Part shown: positions 55,701 through 64,000 of the stretch, one piece after another
Layout of the letters: each line of letters starts with the position of its first letter
Numbering within the stretch: the first letter of the stretch is position 1
Source of the DNA: Glandiceps talaboti
Lineage: Eukaryota; Hemichordata; Enteropneusta; Spengelidae
Assembly (NCBI RefSeq): GCF_964340395.1
Contig: NC_135568.1
Location: forward strand, 12,707,276 to 12,771,275
Reading direction: 5' to 3'
Length of the DNA stretch: 64,000 bases
Made by a program: the position numbers and the translations under genes
Notes under the pieces: generated by a model
The model's database searches: none
The model's input: the letters and a program-made list of their open reading frames with translations, nothing else
Told to the model about the DNA's origin: nothing

Positions 55701-58700
55701 AGCCTTAGAGTGGCGAAGATCGAAAGGAAAATGGTTCCATGATGTAGGACCAATGTACGTGAGAGAAAGATCTCTCGCCAATAGTCTTTGTAGATACCCT
55801 TGGAACACAAAGAAGACGAGACTCAGAGCAAAAGAGGAGTTGTCTTTGTGGAGTATATCGATGAAGAAGGTCAGAGAGGTGTCGTGGTCCAGAACCAACA
55901 ACTGAATTGAAGCAGATTGATAAAACTTTGCAGTGAACACGAGAACGAATAGGTAACCAATGGAATTTTTGTAAGAGAGGTTGGACATGTTCATGCTTTT
56001 TAGCATTGCAGACTCGACGTACGGCAGCATTCTGAACTCTTGGAACCTATCTATAATGTGCTTAGGGCAACCAGAAAAAAGACAGTTACGATAGTCTAGG
56101 CGAGACAGAACAAATGCAGAGACAAGGGTATGAGTAGCTTGTGATCTGAAGAGTTAAAGTGACGAATAGGGTTTCAAACATCTATCTATCTATCTATATA
56201 ATACCAGCTAATCTCCTTACGGATATCACAGCTGGGGGAAGGGGTGCATACAAAAACCTAGTAGTAGTGTTTATGTAGATTTGCCTTGAAAGTATCAGTG
56301 TCCTGACAGACTTTCATATCAGGGCTTAGTGAGTTCCAGTCCCTAATGGTTTTAGGAAAGAAACTGTGCTGATATGCTTGGTGTTTAAACCCAAGGTGCT
56401 TAAAACGGCCTCTTCTACCTGGTGCTAGAAGACTGGTGTCTCTAGTGATTGCTATTTCCCCATTTACAATTTGGAATAGTAATATTAATCTAGCATTTTG
56501 TCGTCTATCTGCTAATGGTTCCCATTTCAAACTCTGTAGCATGTTTGTTACACTGGATCTTCTAGAATAGTCTCGTTTAACAAAACGAGCACCTCGTCGC
56601 TGGATCTTTTCAATTCTTACAATGTCCTTTACTAAGTATGGATCCCAAATGGGGGCTGCATATTCTAAGCTAGAACGACACATCGATATGTATGCAGTTT
56701 CGCGTAACTTTGTTGGACAGTTGCGAAGGTTTCTCATGAGGAATCCAAGAGTACGACTAGCTTTAGAACAAATATGTGTGATATGGGGTGAGAATGATAA
56801 ATTGTCGCTGAAAAGTACACCTAAATAATTGATAGAGTTTACAGATTTCAATAGCGTATTGCACATAGTATAAAAACGAATGGCTTTGGCTCCATGGCGC
56901 TTTATGGACAACACATAGCATTTAGATGTATTAAATTTCATGTCCCATTTTTCAGTCCAATGTTCTAGAAGGTTCAGGTCATTTTGAAGGATGATATGGT
57001 CTCTCTCAGATCTTATTGGTCGATATAACAGCGCATCATCTGCAAACAGGCGAAGTTGAGATTGAATGTTTTCGGTGATGTCGTTTACATAACAAAGGAA
57101 AAGTACAGGGCCCAGTACTGTGCCCTGAGGCACACCTGATAGAACTGGAGCAGGTTTTGATGAAATACCATCTACTACGATGTGTTGAGATCTACCCTCA
57201 AGAAAACTTTTGATCCAAGCTAGGGTACTCCCGTGTATACCATAGAAATGAAGTTTGGCCAGCAGCTTACGATGATTTACTACGTCAAATGCTTTGGAAA
57301 AATCCAATACATTTATGTCAACCTGTGTGTTATTATCATAGTGTTTAGCCAAGTCAGATACTGTAAGGAGTAGTTGAGTAGTACATGAGCGACGTCGGCG
57401 AAAGCCGTGTTGCAAGTCTGTTATTATTTGATGTTTTTCCAGGTGTTTCATTAAATTTGACACAATGATATGTTCCATTAATTTAGCACACACACATGTT
57501 AATGATATAGGTCTATAATTTGACGCCAGGTGTTTGTCATCCTTTTTGTATATCGGTGATACATTTGCGCTCTTCCAGTCATCTGGCAGCTGGCCATTTG
57601 ACAAGGACTGGTTGAATAAACGAGTCATTGCTGGTGTAAGTTCTAAAGCAAGCTCCTTCAGGATATAGTTTGGGAGACCGTCTGGCCCAGATGCTTTTGA
57701 TACATTTAGTGTAGATAGTAGTTTATACACACACCACTTTCCGTAATGTGTATTTCATTTGCTATTGGATACGGACCTCCATACATTTCTGGGATGTCAT
57801 CCTTACGATCTGTGGTAAAGACAGATGTGAACTGAGCATTTAAAATCTCAGCTTTATCATGGCTTTCGCTGCATTCTGCACATGCTCAGATAAATTCAAA
57901 TTAGAATCAAGTGTCATGCCTGAACCCAAACACAAGCCTTAGAGGAGAAAGAACAATGTCATGCCTGAACCCAAACACAGTAATTACGAATTCATGACAC
58001 AAGTATGACTCACTCCAAGGTTTTTGATACTAGAGGCGAGAATTATATCAGAATGTCCAACATGCATAGAAGGAGGGAGAGATGATTTAGCAGATAATCT
58101 GGGTGATGATATTAGTATTGCGTCAGTTTTGGTATCCTTTAACTGGAGTTTATTAGATGCCATTCACTTCTTGATGTCAGTAATACAGTTTTGCATGGTT
58201 TCGACAGGTGGATTTATTTGATTGGTTCAGGTTGATGATACATTTGCATATACAGATGGGCAAATGAGAACACCACCAAATAGTACAGCATTTGAGCTGG
58301 TGTCATCTGTAGTGCAGCAAAGTTCCAGGTGTAGCAGTATATTCAAATTAACACATGAAGGGGAACCACCAACCCCCCCCCCCCCCCCGACAAAGCAGCA
58401 TTCAATTGTTAATATTCAGATTTGAGAGAAACTGATACCTCAATGGATGAATAATCAGGCAGCTAACTCAGCATAGGATGTTATTCACAGAAATAATAAA
58501 CTTTAGTTTATCAGTTGATGTCTTGCACAGGATGGCATTGAAGTAGTCCAGTATAGTCCTTGGTAATTTACGATTCCTCTTAAGGTGAAGTTTAGGTTTG
58601 ACATAAGTCGAATTGTGGTAAAAAACTTGAAACCTTGGAAGATGATTTAGTGGCAGCCAGCAAAGCGTACACATGCTGTCGAGTAAGTATATAGTATTTG

Positions 58701-60575
58701 AATCCAATATGGCCGCCGAATGCTGTCTGAACGGTATGAGAAAATAATATTGCCAATATCCTTGTAAATAAGACGGTGGACCCTAGTGTTGTGTTATAAT
58801 TTCCAAAGGACCAGAATCAATTTGATTCCCAGTGTAATTTGTCCCTTAAGAGGATTCCATCTAAATTTATTTTGTACACCAATTGTATTTTCGTAATATG
58901 TAGTTGAACAGTAATTACAGATTTGCATAATTATGTACATGTACAAGTATTGGTTTATATAATGTACTAGGTTATTAAATTCTATGATCTTAATCAAAGT
59001 TAAAGTTCAGTTTGGTACGCATGTGCGGGTGAACAATTTTTTCTTTGTTGACAAACACATGCGTTGCGTCACGATCACTGTGTTCCGAACTCCATGTTTG
59101 AATAGGTTTACGTTCTCTCAGGGGCCACTTCGGAGAAACTGTTTTTCGTTATTAAGGATATACTGATCGGAACCAAAGTTTTGTTTGAGCGCCCCCCCCC
59201 CCCTCTTAGGTAATGTGAAACCCCGAGACGCTCGTGTGCGAAAAGGACGACTGGTTTACTTTTAGCATATTTTTAAAGTCATATTTTCTTTAGTTTATGC
59301 GATTTTTTTACACTATCCTCTATAAATGCCATAAAAAAGGAGTACTGGCACTGCTATACTGGTTGGATATCTTGACAAAAAGTCGAGGATCATATCATAG
59401 AAGTATCTGTCAAGTATCATAACCATTCAAATTTCTTCCTCATATTAAGGTGTGTGGTATGTGCCTTGAAGTAACTGGTCCTACAGGCACTGTGGTCGTC
59501 AGAATAGTTTCTGATTGCCCGACATGTACACATGAAGACATGATGATGACAACAACTGTGTACGACGTCATTGCAAATGGTCAAACTACCCCAATATTAG
59601 TGACAGCGCTTCCGGTAGAATGTATGGACGTTGGCAACGTTAAATTCAAGGTAACAAGTAAAAATCATCCACTACTATATTCAGAATATTTCTATATTAT
59701 ATGCCTTTTTCATTATCGACTTTATAAGCATGCGTACTACCTTGTCGAAATTGATTGAGGTGATTTAAATTAATTCAGCATTACACTGCAGGGGAATAAA
59801 ATGTTCAAAGTTTCGAGCGGAAATTAAATAGTTGAGAGTCTGTAAGCTACACTGTAAGATTCGGCGCTTTCGGCGTTACTGTTAACCATAAGCTAAATGA
59901 CAAACTATCATTGTATCTGTCAGTGATTGTCTACGGAAATGCAGGTGAGAGGCACCACTAGAGGGCGCAACAACTCGAAATCGAATAAGATATGTATATT
60001 TTAACTTAAACTCTACTCTTTCAAAGACCAGTAGGCCTACGAGGAAACCCGATTCCATATTATTAGCTTTAAATTTGGTCTGAGAGTACTGATATTTCTG
60101 AGATAAATCTTTGACCTTTGACCTCTTTTCAGTGTCACATGTATAGCCCATCTAGTTAATTATTGAAATATTTTAATGAGACGATTTTTTACATAAGTAA
60201 TTTTAAAAAGTTCTTATTTATGCATTGTTGATATGTTATGTACAACTTATACATTAACATGCGTATCTTTATCTCTCATCTCAGATCATGCCATATTGCT
60301 CAACGGATTTTTACGGAATCCTTGCATACGACACGATACATCCAATCAAATACATCGAAGCATATAAAGAGTCGGATGCCAAATGGTACCAGATGTCACG
60401 TGTACAAAGTGGAGATTACGGCAACTATTTCACATTACCCGCCGAGGCTAACCCTGTAGCGATACCGGTTGATTTACGTGTATGGTCCGTGATAGACAAA
60501 AAAGTCGTTTTCACTTTACCAACGTGTACAGACGATTACGTTTTTGAATCCCTTGTACAGTTCGATCCCTGCTAA
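41792..60575 (+). CDS. Gene B: secreted PAN/Apple-EGF-expansin-like (DPBB + CBM63-like) protein, 5 exons
   Basis: Join of 41792-42109, 54770-54890, 55138-55277, 59450-59650 and 60285-60575 gives an open 356-residue protein, paralogous to gene A through its whole length. Residues 1-22 are a likely signal peptide; about 30-96 are a PAN/Apple domain (Cys51, 55, 61, 73); 108-143 are a Cys-rich EGF-like domain; 153-260 are the expansin-type barrel (CGMC, TGPTGT, DCPTC); 265-356 are a CBM63-like domain ending VQFDPC. Sequons at N76, N138 and N165 fit secretion. Splice sites are all GT-AG and phases equal those of gene A. Intron 3 was enlarged by LINE insertions antisense to the gene, yet all exons remain open, so the gene looks functional. 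I infer binding to an extracellular polysaccharide. Confidence 0.85.
42392..42469 (+). repeat. (TATG)n/(GATG)n microsatellite
   Basis: TATG units turning into GATG units, 280 nt into intron 1 of gene B. Confidence 0.92.
45118..45200 (+). repeat. Related copy of the GAAACGTC repeat next to (TA)n
   Basis: CAGCCATCTGATGATCGCC, GAAGCGCGACACTC and GGCTTACAATGTCCTAATTC then CTTG match the order of 30635-30735 before running into (TA)n. Confidence 0.35.
45200..45337 (+). repeat. Two (TA)n tracts
   Basis: (TA)n at 45200-45228 and at 45260-45337 separated by 31 nt. Confidence 0.92.
45430..45484 (+). repeat. 27-nt tandem duplication
   Basis: ATGTACATAAACTTAAACCA with ATTTCT occurs twice in a row. 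Confidence 0.85.
47145..47321 (+). repeat. (ATAAC)n then (ATAAT)n pentamer repeat
   Basis: AACAT pentamers with variants, followed by TATAA pentamers. Confidence 0.9.
48735..48925 (+). repeat. Dispersed repeat (GTCCGCACCC family)
   Basis: AGCTGCAACTGGAAC, TGACTTAATCATAATATCGT, GGTATCATCTGTGGCTAAAC, GTGCAATATATCCGACCAAA and GTCCGCACTC line up with the copy in gene A intron 3. This copy is in gene B intron 1. Confidence 0.5.
50842..50891 (+). repeat. 24-nt tandem duplication
   Basis: ATATAGCAGTTATGTGTAGA then GACAT is repeated with small changes. Confidence 0.8.
52722..52791 (+). repeat. (TA)n microsatellite
   Basis: About 33 TA units, preceded by an AT-rich palindrome TTAATTAACTAATTAA near 52675-52690. 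Confidence 0.9.
53676..53752 (+). repeat. (CAAA)n microsatellite
   Basis: CAAA tetramers with an A-rich interruption near 53727-53741. Confidence 0.92.
54271..54581 (+). repeat. Minisatellite, same family as 5229-5633
   Basis: It begins with CACCTGAAAC and contains about six imperfect units of some 40-48 nt with the core ATCTTACAAACATTGCTACA and TTTTATCGTCTGCTTCGACA. This is the reverse complement of the unit at 5355-5600. It ends 190 nt before exon 2 of gene B. Confidence 0.65.
54770..54890 (+). CDS. Gene B exon 2: EGF-like domain
   Basis: 121 nt from ATCCATAG to TCAG|GTGAGT, ending in phase 1. Eight cysteines are visible: six with EGF spacing (C111, 116, 122, 133, 135, 143) plus C108 and C126. 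The pair C-K-C is the usual fourth and fifth Cys. The second additional Cys (C108) is absent from gene A. Confidence 0.85.
54891..55137 (+). other. Gene B intron 2
   Basis: A 247 nt phase-1 intron with a strong TTGTTCTCCTTCTCCCAG acceptor. It is seven times shorter than its counterpart in gene A. Confidence 0.8.
55138..55277 (+). CDS. Gene B exon 3: start of expansin-like barrel
   Basis: 140 nt from TTCTCCCAG to GAG|GTAGGT, entering in phase 1 and leaving in phase 0, identical in length and phase to gene A. It encodes C153[11 protein letters not shown], then C173[16 protein letters not shown], the same layout as its paralogue. Confidence 0.83.
55434..55497. repeat. Short palindromic repeat, copy 1
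   Basis: GATGAATATTCATGACTCCT at the left and AGTCATGAATATTTATC at the right are inverted copies of each other, about 64 nt in total. A copy in the opposite direction is at 60765-60826. Confidence 0.55.
55512..56165 (-). mobile_element. Older LINE, downstream half with (TTA)n tail
   Basis: The - strand encodes [10 protein letters not shown], then [48 protein letters not shown] and [20 protein letters not shown], the usual C-terminal end of CR1/L2-like LINE proteins, spread over frames by small indels. The end GTGCTCTATAAATCTTTATT followed by a TTA repeat at 55512-55530 is a LINE-type 3' tail. It picks up the protein shortly after the point where the 57880-58330 fragment stops. Confidence 0.7.
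56178..57883 (-). mobile_element. 5'-truncated CR1/jockey-type LINE with a (GATA)n tail
   Basis: It comprises the reverse transcriptase ORF, its frameshifted upstream part and a short 3' end finishing in a GATAGATAGATA repeat (read on the - strand) at 56178-56202. CR1-type LINEs often end in short tandem repeats instead of poly(A). It interrupts another LINE. Confidence 0.75.
56258..57730 (-). pseudogene. LINE reverse transcriptase ORF (CR1/jockey-like), 5'-truncated
   Basis: An open frame of 490 codons on the - strand shows reverse transcriptase motifs in order: [17 protein letters not shown] (about residue 11), [12 protein letters not shown] and NYRPISL (52-77), [10 protein letters not shown] (144-153, motif A with its Asp at 149), [10 protein letters not shown] (199-208), FADD (229-232, catalytic pair) and a C-terminal WNSLSPDMK region typical of these elements. 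There is no endonuclease domain, so it is 5'-truncated. Upstream codons in a different frame ([21 protein letters not shown], about 57740-57860) continue the same protein, so a small frameshift in a GTGTGT run near 57733 has broken it. It lies antisense inside intron 3 of gene B. Confidence 0.9.
57880..58330 (-). mobile_element. Older LINE, upstream half (reverse transcriptase fragment, interrupted)
   Basis: On the - strand, codons from about 58205 read [12 protein letters not shown], stop, [14 protein letters not shown], then [18 protein letters not shown] and [13 protein letters not shown], a pattern typical of the thumb region of CR1/L2-like reverse transcriptases. A TGA replaces the usual Trp. 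After a local duplication (about 57911-57978) it continues [15 protein letters not shown] up to about 57880, where the younger LINE begins. The 5' boundary near 58330 is uncertain. Confidence 0.65.
59450..59650 (+). CDS. Gene B exon 4: core of expansin-like double-psi beta-barrel
   Basis: 201 nt, phase 0 at both ends, from CATATTAAG to CAAG|GTAACA. It carries [25 protein letters not shown] and [12 protein letters not shown]. The expansin LDLS position is MMMT here (M225), and the upstream acidic position is S214. The acceptor has a short pyrimidine tract (TTTCTTCCTC). Confidence 0.88.
59651..60284 (+). other. Gene B intron 4
   Basis: A 634 nt phase-0 intron, same place as in gene A. I see nothing recognisable in it. 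Confidence 0.78.
60285..60575 (+). CDS. Gene B exon 5: CBM63-like C-terminal domain and stop
   Basis: 291 nt from CTCATCTCAG to a TAA stop. The aromatic pair F269-Y270, HPIKYIE-x7-[21 protein letters not shown] and the ending [11 protein letters not shown] align with gene A and with the C-terminal domain of microbial expansins. C265, C341 and C356 are shared with gene A. Confidence 0.85.
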   Translation: MMPYCSTDFYGILAYDTIHPIKYIEAYKESDAKWYQMSRVQSGDYGNYFTLPAEANPVAIPVDLRVWSVIDKKVVFTLPTCTDDYVFESLVQFDPC

Positions 60576-60620
60576 GCCGCTTGCAATGTTCACTGTTTAA
60601 ATGGCATCGTCACTCCAGCA

Positions 60621-60626
60621 AATAAA
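60621..60626 (+). terminator. Polyadenylation signal of gene B
   Basis: AATAAA lies 46 nt after the stop codon, which would give a very short 3' UTR ending near 60645. Confidence 0.55.
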
Positions 60627-60764
60627 GACTGTCATAAACTTCTAGTCATTTGATGATTTCACATCACGTGAATTTCGCACGATTGTCAAGGAACACCAAA
60701 TTTCTGGCTATGTGCCCACTGTTTCCATTCGGACTTAGCAGACATGCATATGTAGTAGATATAC

Positions 60765-60826
60765 AATGGATATTCATAACTATTAATCTGACGTAATGAG
60801 CACTTAGGAGTCATGAATATTCATTG
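60765..60826. repeat. Short palindromic repeat, copy 2 (inverted)
   Basis: Read on the reverse strand it gives CAATGAATATTCATGACTCC, TAAGTGCTCATTACGTCAGA and GTTATGAATATCCATTG, matching 55434-55497 along its length. It is 190 nt after the gene B stop codon. Confidence 0.55.
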
Positions 60827-62565
60827 TTCGTCTAATAATATGCATATCTGCCAAGTCCCACTGGGCAACAGTGGACCACAGTTGGAGTAGTGAATTTAAT
60901 TATAGTTTCAATTTGGTCTTTCTTGGCAAGCGAGCGAAATTTATGTAATGTGAAGTCATGAAATGATCCTCCAGAAACCATGTTTAGAAAAATACCTTCA
61001 TTTCCTGAAGTGCCCTTCCCCTTTAAATGGGCACGATTTCTACTTCTACAGAAAAAAAAACAGTTTTAAAAGATTACGATATAAGTATATTAAAGCTGAC
61101 TGATGACGCTTAGAAATACCTTTACATGTATCGGCCAATGTTGAGGAAGGATTTCATCATGGGCGAGGACGACAGTTGATTTGCAGAGCTATAGAGGCAG
61201 TTGATCCTGCACAAAAGACTAATCTCATTCCAGCCATATGTATACACTGATAAGGTGGTGTTCACTCACAACTATGAGATTCAAACATTAGGGTATTCAC
61301 AGACTGACCATGTAACGGATAGCTATTTTCATTTAGTAAACTTTATACATGAACAAGAGATCTCATCTGAGCGGTAGACATTTACAGAGAGTTGCAAGAA
61401 TATCCTCAACCGGGAAAGGTGTCTTTTTAATTTGCATAGATTTACGAACAATCTCGCATACAACTTGCATTTTTTCTAGCACACCAGCGCCCTCTGTGGC
61501 AATGTAAGGTTCATAGAAAATTAAGCTGCCTGTCAAAATACATGGATAAAATATTTATACAATATCACTTTTATCTAAAATATGCTGTCATATTTGATAT
61601 AGTTCAAGTCGTTGTACGAAGGAAGAACGTGCTCCAGGGACCAACTTGTTTAAAAATCAAACAGCTCCGAATATTAAACTGCAATGTGAAAGCGGTCCTT
61701 TAGAAATAATTAATCTAGTCACCAACTTTTTTCACGGTTAGAAATCTATTTTTTTTCAATTAAGTTTGATATTGTTCGCTGGCCGCTTTCAGGTATTATG
61801 GATATACATTTAGTTCATGTAGATTAGTATGAGCTTTATTTCAATACTTGCAAGCAGACTTTTCATCTTTTTTTGTTGATTTTCACGAAGAAATAAGTTG
61901 AACTTTTCTTGAACACAGCACCTTTACATGTAACAGCGTAAGTTAAGACTTTTATTTCTGAGGTGCATACACTATATAAGAACTCCTTTTTAATAACTTC
62001 GTATCTCGACTGATGGAAATTATGCAAAGGCGTTGTTCTTGCAAGATTAAAACGATACAGCTAAAATGATGTACGCTTGGTGTTTCACTCATGCAACCTG
62101 ACATTTATTACACACCCTCAGACAACTTCTAATGCAAAAGAAATAATTACATAGGTGCTGTGCACAGTGGGAATGTAGAAGTAGTCAAGTTTAAATATTG
62201 GTTATCAGGTAGAAAATAAACAATTGCAGCCATTAAGATAACCAAGTCCATATATGTGTAATGTTTTCATAAGAAGCCTGTTTTTTACTCCACTGTGAAA
62301 GAATAGCAATGTTTTATCAGTGTGATTGAGCAAAGGATCCAACTGTATTTATTGTGTCTCTATTATCATGGTTATCGTTAGTCTAGAGTTCAAATATATC
62401 TATCTTTGTGTCAAAAATGTAATGTCACGTGAGTGAAACACCAAACCTACATCACTTTAGCTGCAAAATATACAAATAAAGTAAAAATATGCCCAAATCA
62501 ATGTTCCTCGTTAGACGGATCTTCATTATTGAAACGTCTGTATGTCTGTCCATCCCTGTCTGTCT

Positions 62566-62684
<119 letters not shown>

Positions 62685-63779
62685 CGTTCAATTTTCATCA
62701 ACACGCAATTGAAGTTCATTGACCACCCTCTTGTTTCATTTATAGAACTGCTTTGAGGCAATGGTAATCAAGGACACATTGTAATAAGTTGCTTCATGCA
62801 AGAATTGACGAACATAAACTGATGTATAAGCTAATATTCTATTGTATTCCAATGCATTAATAATGATTCGTCGAGGTAATCAGCTTAATTGAAGTATGAC
62901 AAAGTGTTGTATTTGAGTGGATACCTTCAAAGATAGTACACTGAATGACAGGTTTCTAGAGAATAAAAAAACTGGGTTGTCACACCGTTTTAGACAAAAT
63001 TTAGACAAAAACAATTCTTTGTTTTTGGCCTAACAGATGACTACTACAATACAAAGTGAAAATGCAAATACAAAGTGTATTTGTGCACTACTTAGGGTTT
63101 AGCATTGAATTATGGTTGGTTTCCACGCTTAATAAGACTGATCGGTAAGGTTGATGTCACAAATACTGTCACAACCTAGCGCTGCATGACTTAATTGAAG
63201 TACGGATTACTTTGGGAATGTACACTAATTAAAAGTGTCTAGTATTATACAAATGTTTACCTCACCATTTATTTATAACATTCTAAATTATAGCTAAGTC
63301 ATACTAGCAACTCGTTTATCATACATTTACGGAAATGGGCTTATAATAATATAATTTGTTTTCATTCATTCGTGTATAATATTAGTGTACAGAGCCACTG
63401 TGCCATTCTAGATCCTTTCAGGTGTACAGTGCTTTTCAGCACACTATGGCAAAGCGAAGAAAAAGCTATGTTATTATAAGTAATTAGTCACATACATGTT
63501 CGCATTTCTTCTTCAAATATGTCCATTCAAGCACATCACCTTTGTCACATTTCAATCAAGCTGATTGTGTCTTCGTGATGATATTTATGTTATAGAATTC
63601 CTAATAGTATATCAAGTGTCATTACTATCATTTTCATTAATATATGTATTGGTTCCACTTGGCATAACCCAAAGTTATTAAAAAGGTATCGTTGATTACT
63701 TTGTGCCTCAAAGCGGTCCAACAACTGCAAAGAAAGGGTGATTAGTGTAGTTCACTTGTCAGTTGACGAGGTAGAAAAA

Positions 63780-63849
63780 ATGAAAATGGTATACCAGCTG
63801 ACAACTTCGATTGTCTTAGTTGCATGTATTCTATCGCAAATACACAAAG
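63780..63849 (+). CDS. Possible first exon of gene C (signal peptide), partial
   Basis: ATG at 63780 opens 23 codons with a hydrophobic core (TTSIVLVACILSQIHK) and then a good donor, AAAG|GTAAGG, in phase 1. A short secretory leader ending in a phase-1 intron is a common first exon of animal extracellular proteins. The distance from gene B fits another gene in the row, but the leader does not resemble those of genes A or B, and no further exon is inside the window. Chance is possible. Confidence 0.35.
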
Positions 63850-63943
63850 GTAAGGTAGACATTTTCAATTCCTTGGTAATGTATTAATTAATGAATATAT
63901 ATTACCTATCTCGTGAATGTTCGTTGTGTAATGCATATAGAAC

Positions 63944-63945
<2 letters not shown>

Positions 63946-64000
<55 letters not shown>
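63946..64000 (+). repeat. (GA)n microsatellite at window edge
   Basis: At least 27 GA units, truncated by the window end. It starts about 100 nt after the candidate exon of gene C. Confidence 0.92.

Larger units (their letters stand above)
55278..59449 (+). other. Gene B intron 3, with nested LINEs
   Basis: A 4.2 kb phase-0 intron. Most of 55512-58330 is antisense LINE sequence. A small palindromic repeat sits at 55434-55497, and C-rich runs occur at 58373-58388 and 59192-59203. About 58330-59449 otherwise shows only a short dispersed repeat near 58680-58760. Confidence 0.75.

Noticed and set aside
55675-55905. 76-residue + strand frame rich in Arg and Lys
   Set aside because: It is the opposite strand of the LINE C-terminal region.
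58222-58425. 67-residue + strand frame ending in poly-Pro
   Set aside because: It overlaps antisense LINE remains and a poly-C run.

Overview
This window is AT-rich, gene-poor and full of microsatellites. GT-AG introns, several LINE fragments and secreted proteins built from PAN/Apple and EGF-like modules point to an invertebrate animal. I think a marine bilaterian is likely, but the phylum cannot be fixed from this sequence alone. There are no bacterial operons, CRISPR arrays, phage genes or recognisable RNA genes.

Two host genes can be reconstructed, both on the + strand. Gene A has exons at 8190-8528, 25957-26083, 27870-28009, 29263-29463 and 29909-30193 (363 aa). Gene B has exons at 41792-42109, 54770-54890, 55138-55277, 59450-59650 and 60285-60575 (356 aa). 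They are tandem paralogues with the same five-exon layout, the same intron phases (0, 1, 0, 0) and the same exon 3 and exon 4 lengths (140 and 201 nt). Each predicts a secreted protein: signal peptide, PAN/Apple domain, Cys-rich EGF-like domain, then an expansin-like module (double-psi beta-barrel plus CBM63-like C-terminal domain). Expansins are best known from plants, fungi and microbes, where they loosen or bind cell-wall polysaccharide. Finding one fused to animal extracellular modules, in intron-bearing tandem genes, is the main discovery here. The barrel appears to lack the Asp residues linked to wall-loosening activity, while the aromatic binding positions of the C-terminal domain are kept, so a binding or lectin-like role is plausible. 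A third possible gene (C) starts at 63780 with a signal-peptide exon and runs off the window.

Layout: 1-8030 is upstream non-coding DNA with microsatellites and an inverted-repeat-bounded minisatellite element. 8190-30193 is gene A, whose first intron is 17.4 kb. 30194-41605 is intergenic, with repeats only. 41792-60575 is gene B, with a 12.7 kb first intron; its third intron carries a nested pair of LINE retrotransposons on the - strand. 60576-63779 is intergenic with a long (CT)n tract. 63780-64000 holds the candidate exon of gene C and a (GA)n tract. Several dispersed repeat families recur at two or more places. Repeat-family membership was judged by eye and needs alignment to confirm.
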